A stretch of 64,000 nt of DNA from Leisingera aquaemixtae (GCF_001458395.1 NZ_CYSR01000031.1:62001-126000); one strand, 5' to 3'. Positions 1-8,520 are shown, counted from the first letter of the stretch. The notes: a model not told the origin generated them from the sequence alone. Program-made: numbers and translations.

Positions 1-832
1 ACTGGCAGCCTATGCGCTGAACCCCGACATCAAGGTGATCGCCCCCTGGCGCGAGTGGGACCTGACCTCGCGCACCAAGCTCTTGGAATTTGCCGAGGCG
101 CACCAGATCCCCGTTGCCAAGGACAAGCGCGGCGAGGCCCCCTTCTCGGTCGATGCAAACCTCCTGCATACTTCATCCGAGGGCAAGGTACTGGAAGACC
201 CGGCGCAGGAAGCGCCCGATTACGTCTATCAGCGCACCGTGCATCCGGAAGAGGCACCCGACACCCCCGAGTACATTGAGATCGGGTTCGAGAAGGGCGA
301 CGCGGTCAGCATCAACGGCGAGGCGATGTCGCCCGCGACCATCCTCACCGAGCTCAATGAATACGGCCGCAAGCACGGCATCGGCCGGCTCGATCTGGTT
401 GAGGGCCGATTTGTCGGCATGAAGTCCCGCGGCATCTACGAGACACCGGGCGGCACCATCCTGCTGGAAGCCCACCGCGGTATCGAATCCATCACCATGG
501 ACCGCGGCGCGATGCACCTGAAAGATCAGCTGATGCCGCAGTACGCAGAGCTGATCTACAACGGCTTCTGGTACAGCCCTGAGCGTGAAATGCTGCAGGC
601 CGCCATCGACAAGAGCCAGGAATTCGTCTTCGGCACCGTGCGCGTGAAGCTTTATAAGGGCTTGGCCTCTACCGTTGGCCGCTGGTCGGAAAATTCGCTC
701 TACTCCGAAGCGCATGTGACCTTTGAGGAAGACGCCGGTGCCTACGACCAGAAAGACGCCGCAGGCTTCATTCAGCTGAACGCCCTGCGCCTCAAACTGC
801 TGGCCGCCCGTGAGCGCCGGATCAAAAAGTGA
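1..832 (+). CDS. argG: argininosuccinate synthase, C-terminal part (5' end outside window)
   Basis: Argininosuccinate synthase joins citrulline and aspartate with ATP in the cytoplasm, the penultimate step of arginine synthesis. The frame runs in from the left edge (from base 2) with no start, leaving 276 residues of a protein that is usually about 400, so roughly a third is missing. The visible part starts near the conserved APWREWDL stretch and passes through the [12 protein letters not shown] segment to the C-terminal tail. Its TGA shares four bases with the GTG of the next gene, which suggests one transcript. The family is recognised with confidence; only the start is unknown. Confidence 0.95.
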   Translation, partial: LAAYALNPDIKVIAPWREWDLTSRTKLLEFAEAHQIPVAKDKRGEAPFSVDANLLHTSSEGKVLEDPAQEAPDYVYQRTVHPEEAPDTPEYIEIGFEKGDAVSINGEAMSPATILTELNEYGRKHGIGRLDLVEGRFVGMKSRGIYETPGGTILLEAHRGIESITMDRGAMHLKDQLMPQYAELIYNGFWYSPEREMLQAAIDKSQEFVFGTVRVKLYKGLASTVGRWSENSLYSEAHVTFEEDAGAYDQKDAAGFIQLNALRLKLLAARERRIKK

Positions 833-1293
833 GTGATCACGACGGCATAGACAGCGATTTCGAGGATGATTTCGCGGAAGAGCTGGACATGTTCGTCGAA
901 GCTCAGGACACCGTCTGGGCGGCTGTCCTGAACGAACTCTCTGCAGGACAGAAGACGAGCCACTGGATGTGGTTCGTCTTCCCCCAACTGGCCGAGCTTG
1001 GCCGGTCCCACATGGCGCAGCTTTACGGGATCGAGGATCTGGTTGAGGCCACAGCTTATCTGAACCACGAAAAACTGCGCGCCCGCTTGGTCGAGGTCAG
1101 CCAGCTGATGCTGCAGCACCGCAGTAAAAAGCCTGAGCAGATCCTCGGCGGCATCGACGCCAAGAAGCTACGCTCCTCGATGACGCTGTTTGCTGCTGTG
1201 CCCGGCGCGCCGGCAGAATTTCAGCAAGTGCTAGATGCCTTCTACGACGGTCAGCCCTGCCCGCTGACCCGGGACGCGCTTGCCGGCGGGTAA
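829..1293 (+). CDS. DUF1810 family protein
   Basis: A 154-residue soluble protein of the DUF1810 family, whose biochemical role is not established. The family signature is clear: an FVEAQD segment near residue 25, the [10 protein letters not shown] motif near residue 45, and a C-terminal LFAAV segment followed by an acidic and proline-rich end. An acidic leader of about 20 residues precedes the domain. It starts at a GTG inside the argG stop (GTGA overlap), so translation is probably coupled to argG. Nothing in the sequence ties it to arginine metabolism, and the linkage may only reflect shared transcription. Confidence 0.85.
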   Translation: MSDHDGIDSDFEDDFAEELDMFVEAQDTVWAAVLNELSAGQKTSHWMWFVFPQLAELGRSHMAQLYGIEDLVEATAYLNHEKLRARLVEVSQLMLQHRSKKPEQILGGIDAKKLRSSMTLFAAVPGAPAEFQQVLDAFYDGQPCPLTRDALAGG

Positions 1294-1331
1294 TCCACCC
1301 GCTTCCCCCTTGGTCAATGTTGCCCGGACCG

Positions 1332-1363
1332 CCTTGCCTGCCTAACGCTCAAGTCAGGCAAGG
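1332..1363 (+). promoter_or_regulatory. inverted repeat overlapping the leader of the SCP2 gene
   Basis: CCTTGCCTG at 1332-1340 is repeated as its exact reverse complement at 1355-1363, with a 14-base loop. The right arm runs into the AGGGAGG ribosome-binding site (1361-1367) of the SCP2 gene that starts at 1373. In RNA this would be a stem partly covering the SD. It could also be the end signal of the argG/DUF1810 transcript, although no T-run follows. Confidence 0.45.
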
Positions 1364-1372
1364 GAGGAAAAC

Positions 1373-1657
1373 ATGGCACTTGAAGACATCGCAGCAGGCA
1401 TTCGCGACGGCCTGACCGGAAAAACCTTCGATGGCTCTCTGAAATTCGATTGCGGCGACGAGGGTGTGATTGTGCTCTCACAGGGGGATGCCACAACGCT
1501 GGACCGGGACACCGACTGCACGCTGCGCCTGTCCGCAGACAACCTGCAAAAGCTGCTCGCCGGCAAGCTGAACCCGATGACCGCGGTGATGATGGGCAAG
1601 ATCAAGGTGTCCGGCGACATGGGCGTCGCCATGAAACTGAGCAAGCTGATCGACTGA
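1373..1657 (+). CDS. SCP2 sterol-binding domain protein
   Basis: A 94-residue stand-alone SCP2 (sterol carrier protein 2) domain, a small fold with a hydrophobic tunnel for lipids or fatty acyl-CoA. Visible family features are the FDGSLKF strand, the D-CTL-LSADNL segment near residues 48-56, and the C-terminal KIKVSGDMGVAMKLSKL motif that closes the tunnel. No signal peptide or membrane segment is present, so it is cytoplasmic. The ATG follows a strong AGGGAGG site. Its ligand in this organism cannot be read from sequence. It is transcribed toward the convergent sulfotransferase gene. Confidence 0.9.
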   Translation: MALEDIAAGIRDGLTGKTFDGSLKFDCGDEGVIVLSQGDATTLDRDTDCTLRLSADNLQKLLAGKLNPMTAVMMGKIKVSGDMGVAMKLSKLID

Positions 1658-1707
1658 ACCTCTTCCTCTCGCCCTAAATTCTCTGAAAGTGAGCGCCGCG
1701 GGAGCAA

Positions 1708-1722
1708 GGGGGCAAAGCCCCC
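1708..1722. repeat. short GC hairpin between convergent genes
   Basis: GGGGGC-AAA-GCCCCC forms a perfect 6-bp hairpin between the ends of the SCP2 gene and the sulfotransferase gene. There is no T-run on either side, so it is a weak terminator at best. Similar G-rich/C-rich hairpins are, from memory, common between genes in roseobacters, and a related GGGGC-TCC-GCCCC hairpin lies at 48538-48550 in this window. Confidence 0.4.
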
Positions 1723-1731
1723 CTCCGCACA

Positions 1732-2445
1732 TCAGATCTTCACGGCTTTCATCTGCTCATAATAGGGCATTGCCGCCTGCAGCACGGGCTGCAGCGCGTC
1801 CGGCACGTCTGGCAGCGGCCCTTCGGCGCCGGCAAATCCGGTGGAACTCCAGACCGCGCCATACCAATGTTCAGCCCACACGCCGTCATCCTTGTGCCCG
1901 CCTTTGGGCCAGCTCAGCATCTTCGGGGAATAGGGGATGCCGATTGCGTCGCACAGCTGCTCCAGTTTTGCCGCCGAGTTCTCGCGGATATCGTGGCTGT
2001 CCACCACCACCGGCGTTTGCCCCCAGCTGCGCACCAGGTCAAACAGCTCTGCCTGCTGGCGGAAGCCGATATCCTCCAGCGTGGGATTTTCCCGTTTTGC
2101 CGCATAAGAGGCAATCACCCGCGCCGGGTGACGGATCAGAAAGACATTGACCGCCTCGCGCATCCAGTCACGCGGCACGCCCGGGATCATGTGCTGGGTC
2201 ATGTGTTTTTGATAATAGTAGGGCTTCGCCCCCGGGACCGGCCCAAGCAGCGCCTTGGCCACAGCTTCGGGGTCCTGCGGCTGGCTGTCCAGAATCTCAC
2301 TCCGCATCGGATGGTCGAGACCGGTCATCGCCAGATAGGCAGCATAAAACGGTTCATCCACCACTGCGCAATCGCCGCGGTTGCCAAAGGCATACATCAT
2401 CGCGGTCGACAGGTTCCGCGGTCCTGACCACATGGCAATCCGCAT
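1732..2445 (-). CDS. sulfotransferase-like family protein
   Basis: A 237-residue protein resembling the P-loop sulfotransferase superfamily. The N-terminus has the phosphosulfate-binding-like WSGPRNLSTAMM loop, and the middle has FLIRHPARVIASY, which resembles the 3'-phosphate-binding R...S motif. Catalysis is not proven by these motifs and the substrate is unknown. The ATG at 2445 overlaps the stop of the aminotransferase gene (TGATG) and has an AAGGAG site eight bases upstream. A GTG three codons earlier is a less likely start. The tight coupling suggests the two proteins act in one pathway. Confidence 0.75.
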   Translation of the reverse strand: MRIAMWSGPRNLSTAMMYAFGNRGDCAVVDEPFYAAYLAMTGLDHPMRSEILDSQPQDPEAVAKALLGPVPGAKPYYYQKHMTQHMIPGVPRDWMREAVNVFLIRHPARVIASYAAKRENPTLEDIGFRQQAELFDLVRSWGQTPVVVDSHDIRENSAAKLEQLCDAIGIPYSPKMLSWPKGGHKDDGVWAEHWYGAVWSSTGFAGAEGPLPDVPDALQPVLQAAMPYYEQMKAVKI

Positions 2446-3353
2446 CACGCACACTCCTTCTCAATCAGGTTCTTGTAGAGGCTCCTGATACGCTCGGTCA
2501 TGGGACCCATCTGCCCGCTGCCGATCTGCCGCCCGTCGATCTCCCCCACCGGGGTCTGCGCGCCGAATGTGCCGGTGAGGAAGGCTTCATCCGCGCCATA
2601 TGTGTCGACCAGTGAATAGTTCCGCTCATGCACCGGAATGCCGTTCTCTCGGCACAGATCAATCACTTTCTGGCGGGTGATGCCGTTCATGCAATAGTCC
2701 CCAGTAGAGGTCCAAACCTCCCCCTTGCGCACGATGAAGAAATTGCACGCGTTGGTGGTGTTTACAAAGCCACTCACGTCCAGCATCAGCGCCTCATCCG
2801 CGCCCGCTTTTTCTGCCGCGATGCAGGCGATGATGCAATTCAGCTTGGAATGCGAATTGAGCTTGGGGTCCTGTGTCATCGGCAGGCCCCGGATATGCGG
2901 CACCGTGGCCAGTTTGATCGGGCGCGGCAGGTTCGGGCGCGAGTGTTCCATGATGATCGTCATGGTCGGACCCTGTTGCGACAAGGACGGATGCTGGAAA
3001 GGCCGGGTTTTCACCCCCCGCGTGACCATCAGCCGGGCATGGGCATCCGTTGTCATGCCATTGGCTTTTTGCGTCTCTAACAGGGCATTTTCGACCCCTT
3101 TCCGGTCCAGGCCGATGTCCAGATCAATGGCCTTGGCGGCCTCGAACAGGCGGTCCAAGTGCTCATCCATGAAGGCCCAGGTGCCGTTGTACAGGCGCAG
3201 CCCCTCCCAGACGCCATCGCCCAGCATGAAGCCGCTGTCATAAACGCTCACCTTGGCCTCGGCCTTGGGAACGATTTCGCCGTTCAGGTAGATCAGGATC
3301 TCGTCGTTGCGCCGGTCTTCTTCGGCCTGATGGGTGCTCATCTTTTTGGTCAT
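2445..3353 (-). CDS. class IV PLP-dependent aminotransferase (branched-chain or D-amino acid type)
   Basis: A 302-residue fold-type IV aminotransferase. It contains the family opening YLNGEIVPKAEAKVSVYDSG, a GDGVWEGLRLYNG segment, the SHSKLNC stretch carrying the PLP lysine near residue 190, and a C-terminal TGTFG cofactor-binding loop. Branched-chain, D-alanine and aminodeoxychorismate enzymes share this fold, and residues visible here do not separate them. The ATG at 3353 is chosen because a perfect AGGAGG lies eight bases upstream; the open frame extends 14 codons further with no such site. It is the first gene of a two-gene operon with the sulfotransferase-like gene. Confidence 0.85.
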   Translation of the reverse strand: MTKKMSTHQAEEDRRNDEILIYLNGEIVPKAEAKVSVYDSGFMLGDGVWEGLRLYNGTWAFMDEHLDRLFEAAKAIDLDIGLDRKGVENALLETQKANGMTTDAHARLMVTRGVKTRPFQHPSLSQQGPTMTIIMEHSRPNLPRPIKLATVPHIRGLPMTQDPKLNSHSKLNCIIACIAAEKAGADEALMLDVSGFVNTTNACNFFIVRKGEVWTSTGDYCMNGITRQKVIDLCRENGIPVHERNYSLVDTYGADEAFLTGTFGAQTPVGEIDGRQIGSGQMGPMTERIRSLYKNLIEKECA

Positions 3354-3384
3354 GGAATCCTCCTGCTGGCGGCACGTTAGTAAG

Positions 3385-3396
3385 ATTGGATCCAAT
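3385..3396. promoter_or_regulatory. 12-bp perfect palindrome, possible operator
   Basis: ATTGGATCCAAT is a perfect palindrome 32-43 bases upstream of the aminotransferase start, where a repressor or activator could act. Palindromes of this size with TGG/CCA half-sites are common for GntR-type regulators, but no regulator gene is adjacent and the match is by eye. It could equally serve the divergent msrA gene. Confidence 0.4.
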
Positions 3397-3501
3397 TTCC
3401 AAGCGGTAACTTGATGTCACCTGTTTGTGAAAAACCCGTCTGCCGGGTTGAGCGGCGCGAATACTGCCGGCAGTGTGGCATCATACAGGATGGAGGCAGC
3501 G

Positions 3502-4167
3502 ATGCGTGTTTTGGAGAGAGTGAAGCCGTTGGCTCTGGCGGGTCTGATTGCCATTGGCACCCTGGCGCAAAGCAACCCGTTGCAGGCCCAGTCCACTGAA
3601 GTTCTGACCGTTGCCGGAGGATGCTTCTGGTGCGTGGAAAGCGATTTCGAGAGTGTTCCCGGCGTGATAGAAGCCGTGTCCGGCTACACCGGCGGCACCA
3701 TGAAAAACCCGACCTACAAGGATGTGACGCGCGGCGGCAGCGGCCATTACGAGGCGGTGCAGATCATCTTTGACCCGGCCAAGGTGTCCCGGGAACGGCT
3801 GCTGGAGATGTTCTTCCGCTCGGTCGATCCAACCGATGCAGGCGGCCAGTTCTGCGACCGCGGCGAAAGCTACCGCACAGCTGTTTTTGTCTCTAACAAA
3901 GCGGAATCGGCTCTGGCAGACAGGGTTAAAGCCGAGGCGCAGAAGGCCCTGGGGCAAAAGATCGTGACGCCGGTTCTGGCGGCGATGACCTTTTACAAAG
4001 CCGAGGACTACCACCAGGACTACTACAAGGGGGATAGCCTGGTGTTCACCCGGTTTGGACCCAAGCGTCAGGCGGCAGCCTATGAGCGGTACCGCCAGGC
4101 CTGCGGCCGGGACGCAAGGGTCGGGCAGCTGTGGGGCACCGCGGCGCCTTTTGCCAAGGGGCATTAA
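3502..4167 (+). CDS. msrA: peptide-methionine (S)-S-oxide reductase, exported form
   Basis: MsrA reduces the S-epimer of methionine sulfoxide in proteins. The catalytic GCFWC motif is at residues 40-44, with the active cysteine at 41, followed by the GYTGG, GHYEAV and YHQDYY motifs of the family. The N-terminus (about 30 residues, two basic residues then LALAGLIAIGTLAQ and an AQA-like cleavage region) looks like a signal peptide, so the 221-residue product is probably periplasmic and repairs envelope proteins. The ATG at 3502 has GGAGG five bases upstream; an ATG at 3490 and longer extensions are less likely. A C-terminal cysteine (about residue 202) could be the resolving residue. Confidence 0.92.
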   Translation: MRVLERVKPLALAGLIAIGTLAQSNPLQAQSTEVLTVAGGCFWCVESDFESVPGVIEAVSGYTGGTMKNPTYKDVTRGGSGHYEAVQIIFDPAKVSRERLLEMFFRSVDPTDAGGQFCDRGESYRTAVFVSNKAESALADRVKAEAQKALGQKIVTPVLAAMTFYKAEDYHQDYYKGDSLVFTRFGPKRQAAAYERYRQACGRDARVGQLWGTAAPFAKGH

Positions 4168-4221
4168 TGCGCGGCCCTGCCCCCTTGGCGGTTGCAGCCG
4201 GAACGCGGCAGGCGACCCGGA

Positions 4222-5094
4222 TCAAAAACGGGCGGCTTGAACCTCTGCCAGCTCGGGGATCACATCCGCTGTGCCGTGGCGGGTGACCATGAGTGCCGCG
4301 GCACGGCTGGCCTGATCCATCGCCTCTGCCATCGCCAGCCCCCGGTCCAGGCCGGACAGGACGTAGCCGGTGAAGGTGTCGCCGGCCCCGGTTGTGTCGA
4401 CCGCAGTGACCGGCAGCGCGGGCACATCCAGCACGGCGCCTGTTTCACCGTCGATATGGCGGGCACCTTTGGAGCCAAGGGTGACGATCACGTCCTTGAT
4501 GCCAATTTGCCCGGGCGACTTGCCGATGGCCTGCTGCAGCTGCTGGGCCTCGACCTCATTCAGGATCAGGAAATCCAGATACGGCAGCACCGCCTGAACC
4601 GCATCCGCATCAAACGGAGCCGCGGCATAACACACCCGCAAACCCATCTGCCGGCCCAGCTGCGCCGCTTCTGTCTGCATATTGGTTTCATTCTGCATCA
4701 CCAGAATGTCGCCGGCGTTTGCCTTGTCCAGCGCCTGGTTCAGCTGGTCTTTGCTGATCAACCGGTTGGCACCAGGGAACAGAATGATCTGGTTCTCTCC
4801 CCCCGGTTCCACCGCAATGATGGCGTGGCCGGTTGGTGCTTCCACCCGGACAATGTGCTCCGTGCCGGCTCCGTAGGCCTTCAGCCGCTCAATCGCCCAA
4901 TCGCCGTCAGATCCCACCGCGCCGATGTGGTGAACCTCACTGCCGGCCCGGGTGGCGGCGACGGACATATTGGCGCCCTTGCCGCCCAGAAACCGGTCAA
5001 GGCGCAGGGCGGCCAGGGTTTCCCCCGCCGCCGGCAGATGCGGCATGGAGTAAACCATGTCCGCGTTGATCGAGCCGAGGTTCCAAATCGCCAT
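4222..5094 (-). CDS. PfkB-family carbohydrate kinase, ribokinase-like
   Basis: A 290-residue cytoplasmic sugar kinase. The N-terminal GSINAD opening and FLGGKGANMSVAATR motif bind the sugar, and DTTGAGDTF at residues 233-241 is the C-terminal PfkB signature with catalytic Asp239 and the anion hole. Overall it reads most like a ribokinase, but other pentose or nucleoside substrates are possible. It starts six bases after the stop of maeB, so the two are probably co-transcribed. No sugar transporter or regulator is nearby to suggest the substrate. Confidence 0.85.
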   Translation of the reverse strand: MAIWNLGSINADMVYSMPHLPAAGETLAALRLDRFLGGKGANMSVAATRAGSEVHHIGAVGSDGDWAIERLKAYGAGTEHIVRVEAPTGHAIIAVEPGGENQIILFPGANRLISKDQLNQALDKANAGDILVMQNETNMQTEAAQLGRQMGLRVCYAAAPFDADAVQAVLPYLDFLILNEVEAQQLQQAIGKSPGQIGIKDVIVTLGSKGARHIDGETGAVLDVPALPVTAVDTTGAGDTFTGYVLSGLDRGLAMAEAMDQASRAAALMVTRHGTADVIPELAEVQAARF

Positions 5095-5100
5095 ATCAGA

Positions 5101-7356
5101 TCACCCGATATTGCAGGCTGCCAGCACCGCCATGTTCAGAATGTCATTGGTGGTGGAGGTGGTAGAACAAATCTGAATCGGCTTGTCGATGCCTGACAGG
5201 ATCGGGCCGATCACCGTGGCGCCGCCCATCTCCTGCATCAGCTTGACCGAGATTGAGGCCGAGTGGCGCGCCGGCACGATCAGGATATTGGCCGGGCCGG
5301 TCAGCCTCTGGAACGGGTAGTACCGCTGCGCGCGCTGGTTCAGAGCCACGTCGACGGTCATCTCGCCTTCGTATTCGAAGTCGACGCCCCGCTTGTCCAA
5401 GACGGTTGGCGCGACATGCATCTTTTCCGCGCGTTCCGACACCGGATAGCCGAAGGTTGAGAAGCTGACAAAAGCCACCCGCGGCTCAAGACCCATATGG
5501 CGGGCCACCACGGCTGCACGCTCCGCGATGTTGGCCAGGTGGTTTTCATCAGGCCATTCATGCACCAGAGTATCGCCGATCAGCACGATCCGCCCCTTGT
5601 GCAGCAGCGCGGTGACACCTGCCACACCGTGATCGGCATCGGCATCGAACACATGGTTGATCCGGTCCAGCACATGCGCGGATTTGCGGGTCGCACCGGT
5701 CACCAGACCGTCACCATGCCCATGCGCCAGCATCAGGCTGGAGAACACATGTCGGTCGCGGCCCACCAGCCGGTGGATGTCCTTGCGGTCGAAGCCCTTG
5801 CGCTGCAGGCGGCTGTACAGGAAATCCTTGTACATTTCGAAATGGGGTGTGTTGGCGGCGTTGATAATCTCCAGCTCGCGCACTGCATCGCCAAGGCCGG
5901 CTGCCTCCAGTTTGACCCGCACGTCCTCCTGCCGGCCGACAACCAGCGATTTACCAAAGCCGGAACGCTGGTACATCACCGCCGCGCGCAGCGCGCGGGG
6001 ATCGTCGCCCTCGGCAAAGATCATCCGCGACTGGGCAGAACGGGCCCGGGCGTTCAACCCGCGCAGGATTGAGGCGGTCGGATCCATGCGGGACTTCAGG
6101 CCAACCTCATAGGCGTCCATGTCCACGATCGGGCGGCGTGCGGCACCGGTATCCATGCCAGCCCTGGCAACCGCCGGGGGAATCCTATGGATCAGCCGCG
6201 GATCAAATGGGGTCGGGATGATGTAATCACGGCCAAAGGTCAGCGACTTGCCATAGGCCAGCGCCACCTCATCCGGCACATCTTCGCGCGCCAGCGCGGC
6301 AAGCGCATGGGCGCAGGCGATCTTCATCTCGTCATTGATCGCACGGGCGTGAATGTCCAGCGCACCACGGAACAGATAGGGAAAGCCCAGAACGTTGTTG
6401 ACCTGGTTCGGATAATCCGAGCGTCCAGTGGCGACGATGGCATCCACACGCACCTCATGCGCTTCTTCCGGGGTGATTTCCGGATCCGGGTTTGCCATGG
6501 CAAAGATCACCGGGTTGTCAGCCATCGAGGCCACCATGTCCTGTGTCACGGCACCCTTGACCGAGACCCCCAGAAACACATCGGCCCCGCGCATCGCCTC
6601 TTCCAGGGTCCGCAGATCGGTGCTGACAGCGTGCGCCGATTTCCACTGGTTCATGCCCTCGGTACGGCCCTGATAGATCACGCCCTTGGTATCGCATGCG
6701 ATGCAGTTTTCATGCCGCGCGCCCATGGATTTCAGCAGCTCGATACAGGCAATACCGGCAGCGCCGGCGCCGTTGAGGACGATCTTCACCTCCTCGATCT
6801 TCTTGCCCGACAGATGCAGCGCGTTGATCAGTCCCGCCGCACAGATCACCGCGGTGCCGTGCTGGTCATCGTGGAAGACGGGAATGTCCATTTCTTCCTT
6901 CAGGCGCTGCTCGATGATAAAGCATTCCGGCGCCTTAATGTCTTCCAGGTTGATGCCGCCAAAGGTCGGGCCCATCAGCTTGACCGCCTCGATGAACTTG
7001 TCCGGGTCTTCGGTGTCCAGCTCGATGTCGATCGAGTTCACATCGGCAAAGCGTTTGAAGAGGACCGACTTGCCTTCCATCACCGGCTTGGAGCCCAGCG
7101 CGCCCAGATTGCCCAGGCCCAGCACCGCAGTGCCGTTGGAGATCACTGCAACCAGGTTGCCCTTGTTGGTATAGTCATAGGCTGTTTCGGGATTCTCAGC
7201 GATTGCCTCGCAAGGCACCGCAACGCCCGGAGAATACGCCAGCGACAGGTCCCGCTGGGTGGTCATCGGGACGGTCGCGTTGATCTCCCATTTGCCCGGA
7301 GACGGCTCCAGGTGAAACGCCAGGGCTTCCGCGTCGGTGATCTTGTTCTTGGGCAT
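5101..7356 (-). CDS. maeB: NADP-dependent malic enzyme with C-terminal phosphotransacetylase-like domain
   Basis: This 751-residue protein converts malate to pyruvate and CO2 with NADP+, supplying NADPH and pyruvate. Residues to about 430 form the malic enzyme: the LAYSPGVAVPCEAI segment with the catalytic tyrosine, the metal-binding FHDDQHGTA motif, and the Rossmann loop LNGAGAAGIAC. From about residue 430 it continues into a phosphate acetyl/butyryl-transferase-like domain, a fusion typical of alphaproteobacterial and enteric MaeB. In known MaeB proteins this domain is regulatory and responds to acetyl-CoA. It heads a two-gene unit with the PfkB kinase. Confidence 0.95.
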   Translation of the reverse strand: MPKNKITDAEALAFHLEPSPGKWEINATVPMTTQRDLSLAYSPGVAVPCEAIAENPETAYDYTNKGNLVAVISNGTAVLGLGNLGALGSKPVMEGKSVLFKRFADVNSIDIELDTEDPDKFIEAVKLMGPTFGGINLEDIKAPECFIIEQRLKEEMDIPVFHDDQHGTAVICAAGLINALHLSGKKIEEVKIVLNGAGAAGIACIELLKSMGARHENCIACDTKGVIYQGRTEGMNQWKSAHAVSTDLRTLEEAMRGADVFLGVSVKGAVTQDMVASMADNPVIFAMANPDPEITPEEAHEVRVDAIVATGRSDYPNQVNNVLGFPYLFRGALDIHARAINDEMKIACAHALAALAREDVPDEVALAYGKSLTFGRDYIIPTPFDPRLIHRIPPAVARAGMDTGAARRPIVDMDAYEVGLKSRMDPTASILRGLNARARSAQSRMIFAEGDDPRALRAAVMYQRSGFGKSLVVGRQEDVRVKLEAAGLGDAVRELEIINAANTPHFEMYKDFLYSRLQRKGFDRKDIHRLVGRDRHVFSSLMLAHGHGDGLVTGATRKSAHVLDRINHVFDADADHGVAGVTALLHKGRIVLIGDTLVHEWPDENHLANIAERAAVVARHMGLEPRVAFVSFSTFGYPVSERAEKMHVAPTVLDKRGVDFEYEGEMTVDVALNQRAQRYYPFQRLTGPANILIVPARHSASISVKLMQEMGGATVIGPILSGIDKPIQICSTTSTTNDILNMAVLAACNIG

Positions 7357-7523
7357 TTAATCTCTTGTCCTCTCCTCGTCGCCGACCGTCTTATCCCAGC
7401 CCACCGCGCCCCTCAATCCGGGGTTTCAAGAATCTGTATCGCCAGATTTTAGAAAAAAGCGGCTAAAAGACGATAGATTCCGTCAGGATTTCGCCTCAAA
7501 GCAGACCGCGGAATGCTGTAATT

Positions 7524-7541
7524 CCTTAATAGGTCTTAAGG
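7524..7541. promoter_or_regulatory. CCTTAA-N6-TTAAGG dyad in the maeB/flagellin intergenic region
   Basis: The 296-bp gap between maeB and the divergent flagellin gene holds this perfect 6-bp inverted repeat about 110 bases upstream of the flagellin start. It resembles a CtrA box (TTAA-N7-TTAA) but its spacer is one base short. A second, imperfect stem-loop (GCGCACCTG...CAGGTGGCGC, 7541-7564) follows directly. No convincing sigma-28 or sigma-54 promoter was found in the rest of the gap. Confidence 0.35.
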
Positions 7542-7652
7542 CGCACCTGTCTTCCAGGTGGCGCTGAGGCCGGGAAGTCTGGGCCAGAAAGCAACGGTCA
7601 GAACGGCGTTTGTCCGCCCGCCAAGGGCATAGGATCAAAGGAAAAGTGAGGA

Positions 7653-8486
7653 ATGATAAGTTTCCACAACAATTCCGGGGCGATGGTGGCCTTGCAGACA
7701 TTGGGCGGAGTCAATTCTCAGCTCAACCAAACGCAAGACAGCATTTCCACCGGTCAGACCATTAATTCCGCACAGGATAATGCGGCCCTCTGGGCGATCT
7801 CCGAACTGATGAACTCGGATATTTCCGGCTTGCGATCGGTGTCGGACTCTTTGTCGCTGGGCGAGGCTACCGTGGCGGTTGCCTCAGCCGGCGCAGAGCA
7901 GATCACCGAAACCCTGACCGAAATGCGGTCACTGGCCATCATGGCCAGCAGCGGCATGGGCGACTTCAGCAAGTATGAGGCCGCCATGGCAAAGAAGACC
8001 GAGCAGATCAATTCGATCATCTCGTCTTCCGGCTTTAACGGGGTGAACCTCCTGAAGACCGATGTCGACGGTGCCGGCGGCACCGGACTGACAGTTCCGT
8101 CTGCGATCTCCAGCGACGGCAGCCTGACCACCCTCAGCGTTGACGGTGTGGATTTTGAAGGCAGCCCGCAGTTCGATCTTGGCAACCGGACCGCAATCAC
8201 CGACAGCGCCAGCGCCCTGACCGCCTTGGGAGAAATCGAAGGCTTTCTTGCCTACGCAGTCGAAGGTTCGGCGGCTCTGGGATCCAGCGCCAATCAGCTC
8301 GCTGGTCAGGGCGATTACGTCAGCAAGCAGTCGGATGCGCTCACCCGGGGCGTCAGCTCGATGATCGACACCAGCATCGAAGAGGCCGCAACCAAGCTGC
8401 TGGCATTGCAGTCGCAGCAGCAGCTCAGCACGCTGTCGCTCTCCATCGTGAACACGATGCCTGACACGCTGCGCAACCTCTACTGA
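7653..8486 (+). CDS. flagellin
   Basis: A 277-residue flagellin that would polymerise into the flagellar filament after export by the flagellar type III system. The N-terminal D0/D1 helices are clear (LGGVNSQLNQTQDSISTGQ and INSAQDNAALWAISELM), and the C-terminal D1/D0 part from about residue 195 ends in QQQLSTLSLSIVNTMPDTL. The central variable region is short, as in other alphaproteobacterial flagellins. No other flagellar gene is in the window, so it is a stand-alone locus and could be a secondary flagellin. The ATG follows an AAAGGA site about ten bases upstream. Confidence 0.9.
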   Translation: MISFHNNSGAMVALQTLGGVNSQLNQTQDSISTGQTINSAQDNAALWAISELMNSDISGLRSVSDSLSLGEATVAVASAGAEQITETLTEMRSLAIMASSGMGDFSKYEAAMAKKTEQINSIISSSGFNGVNLLKTDVDGAGGTGLTVPSAISSDGSLTTLSVDGVDFEGSPQFDLGNRTAITDSASALTALGEIEGFLAYAVEGSAALGSSANQLAGQGDYVSKQSDALTRGVSSMIDTSIEEAATKLLALQSQQQLSTLSLSIVNTMPDTLRNLY

Positions 8487-8491
8487 CAGCA

Positions 8492-8520
8492 GGCTGCCGC
8501 CGGGTCCCCTGGCGGCAGCC
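8492..8520 (+). terminator. stem-loop downstream of flagellin
   Basis: GGCTGCCGCC (8492-8501) and GGCGGCAGCC (8511-8520) form a perfect 10-bp stem with a 9-base loop six bases after the flagellin stop. The T-run begins only about ten bases later (GGGTTTTCC), so it may act as an mRNA-stabilising hairpin or a weak terminator before mutS. Confidence 0.55.

Noticed and set aside
6187-7452. 421-codon open frame on the + strand opposite maeB
   Set aside because: Histidine/arginine-rich shadow of MaeB codons with no family match.
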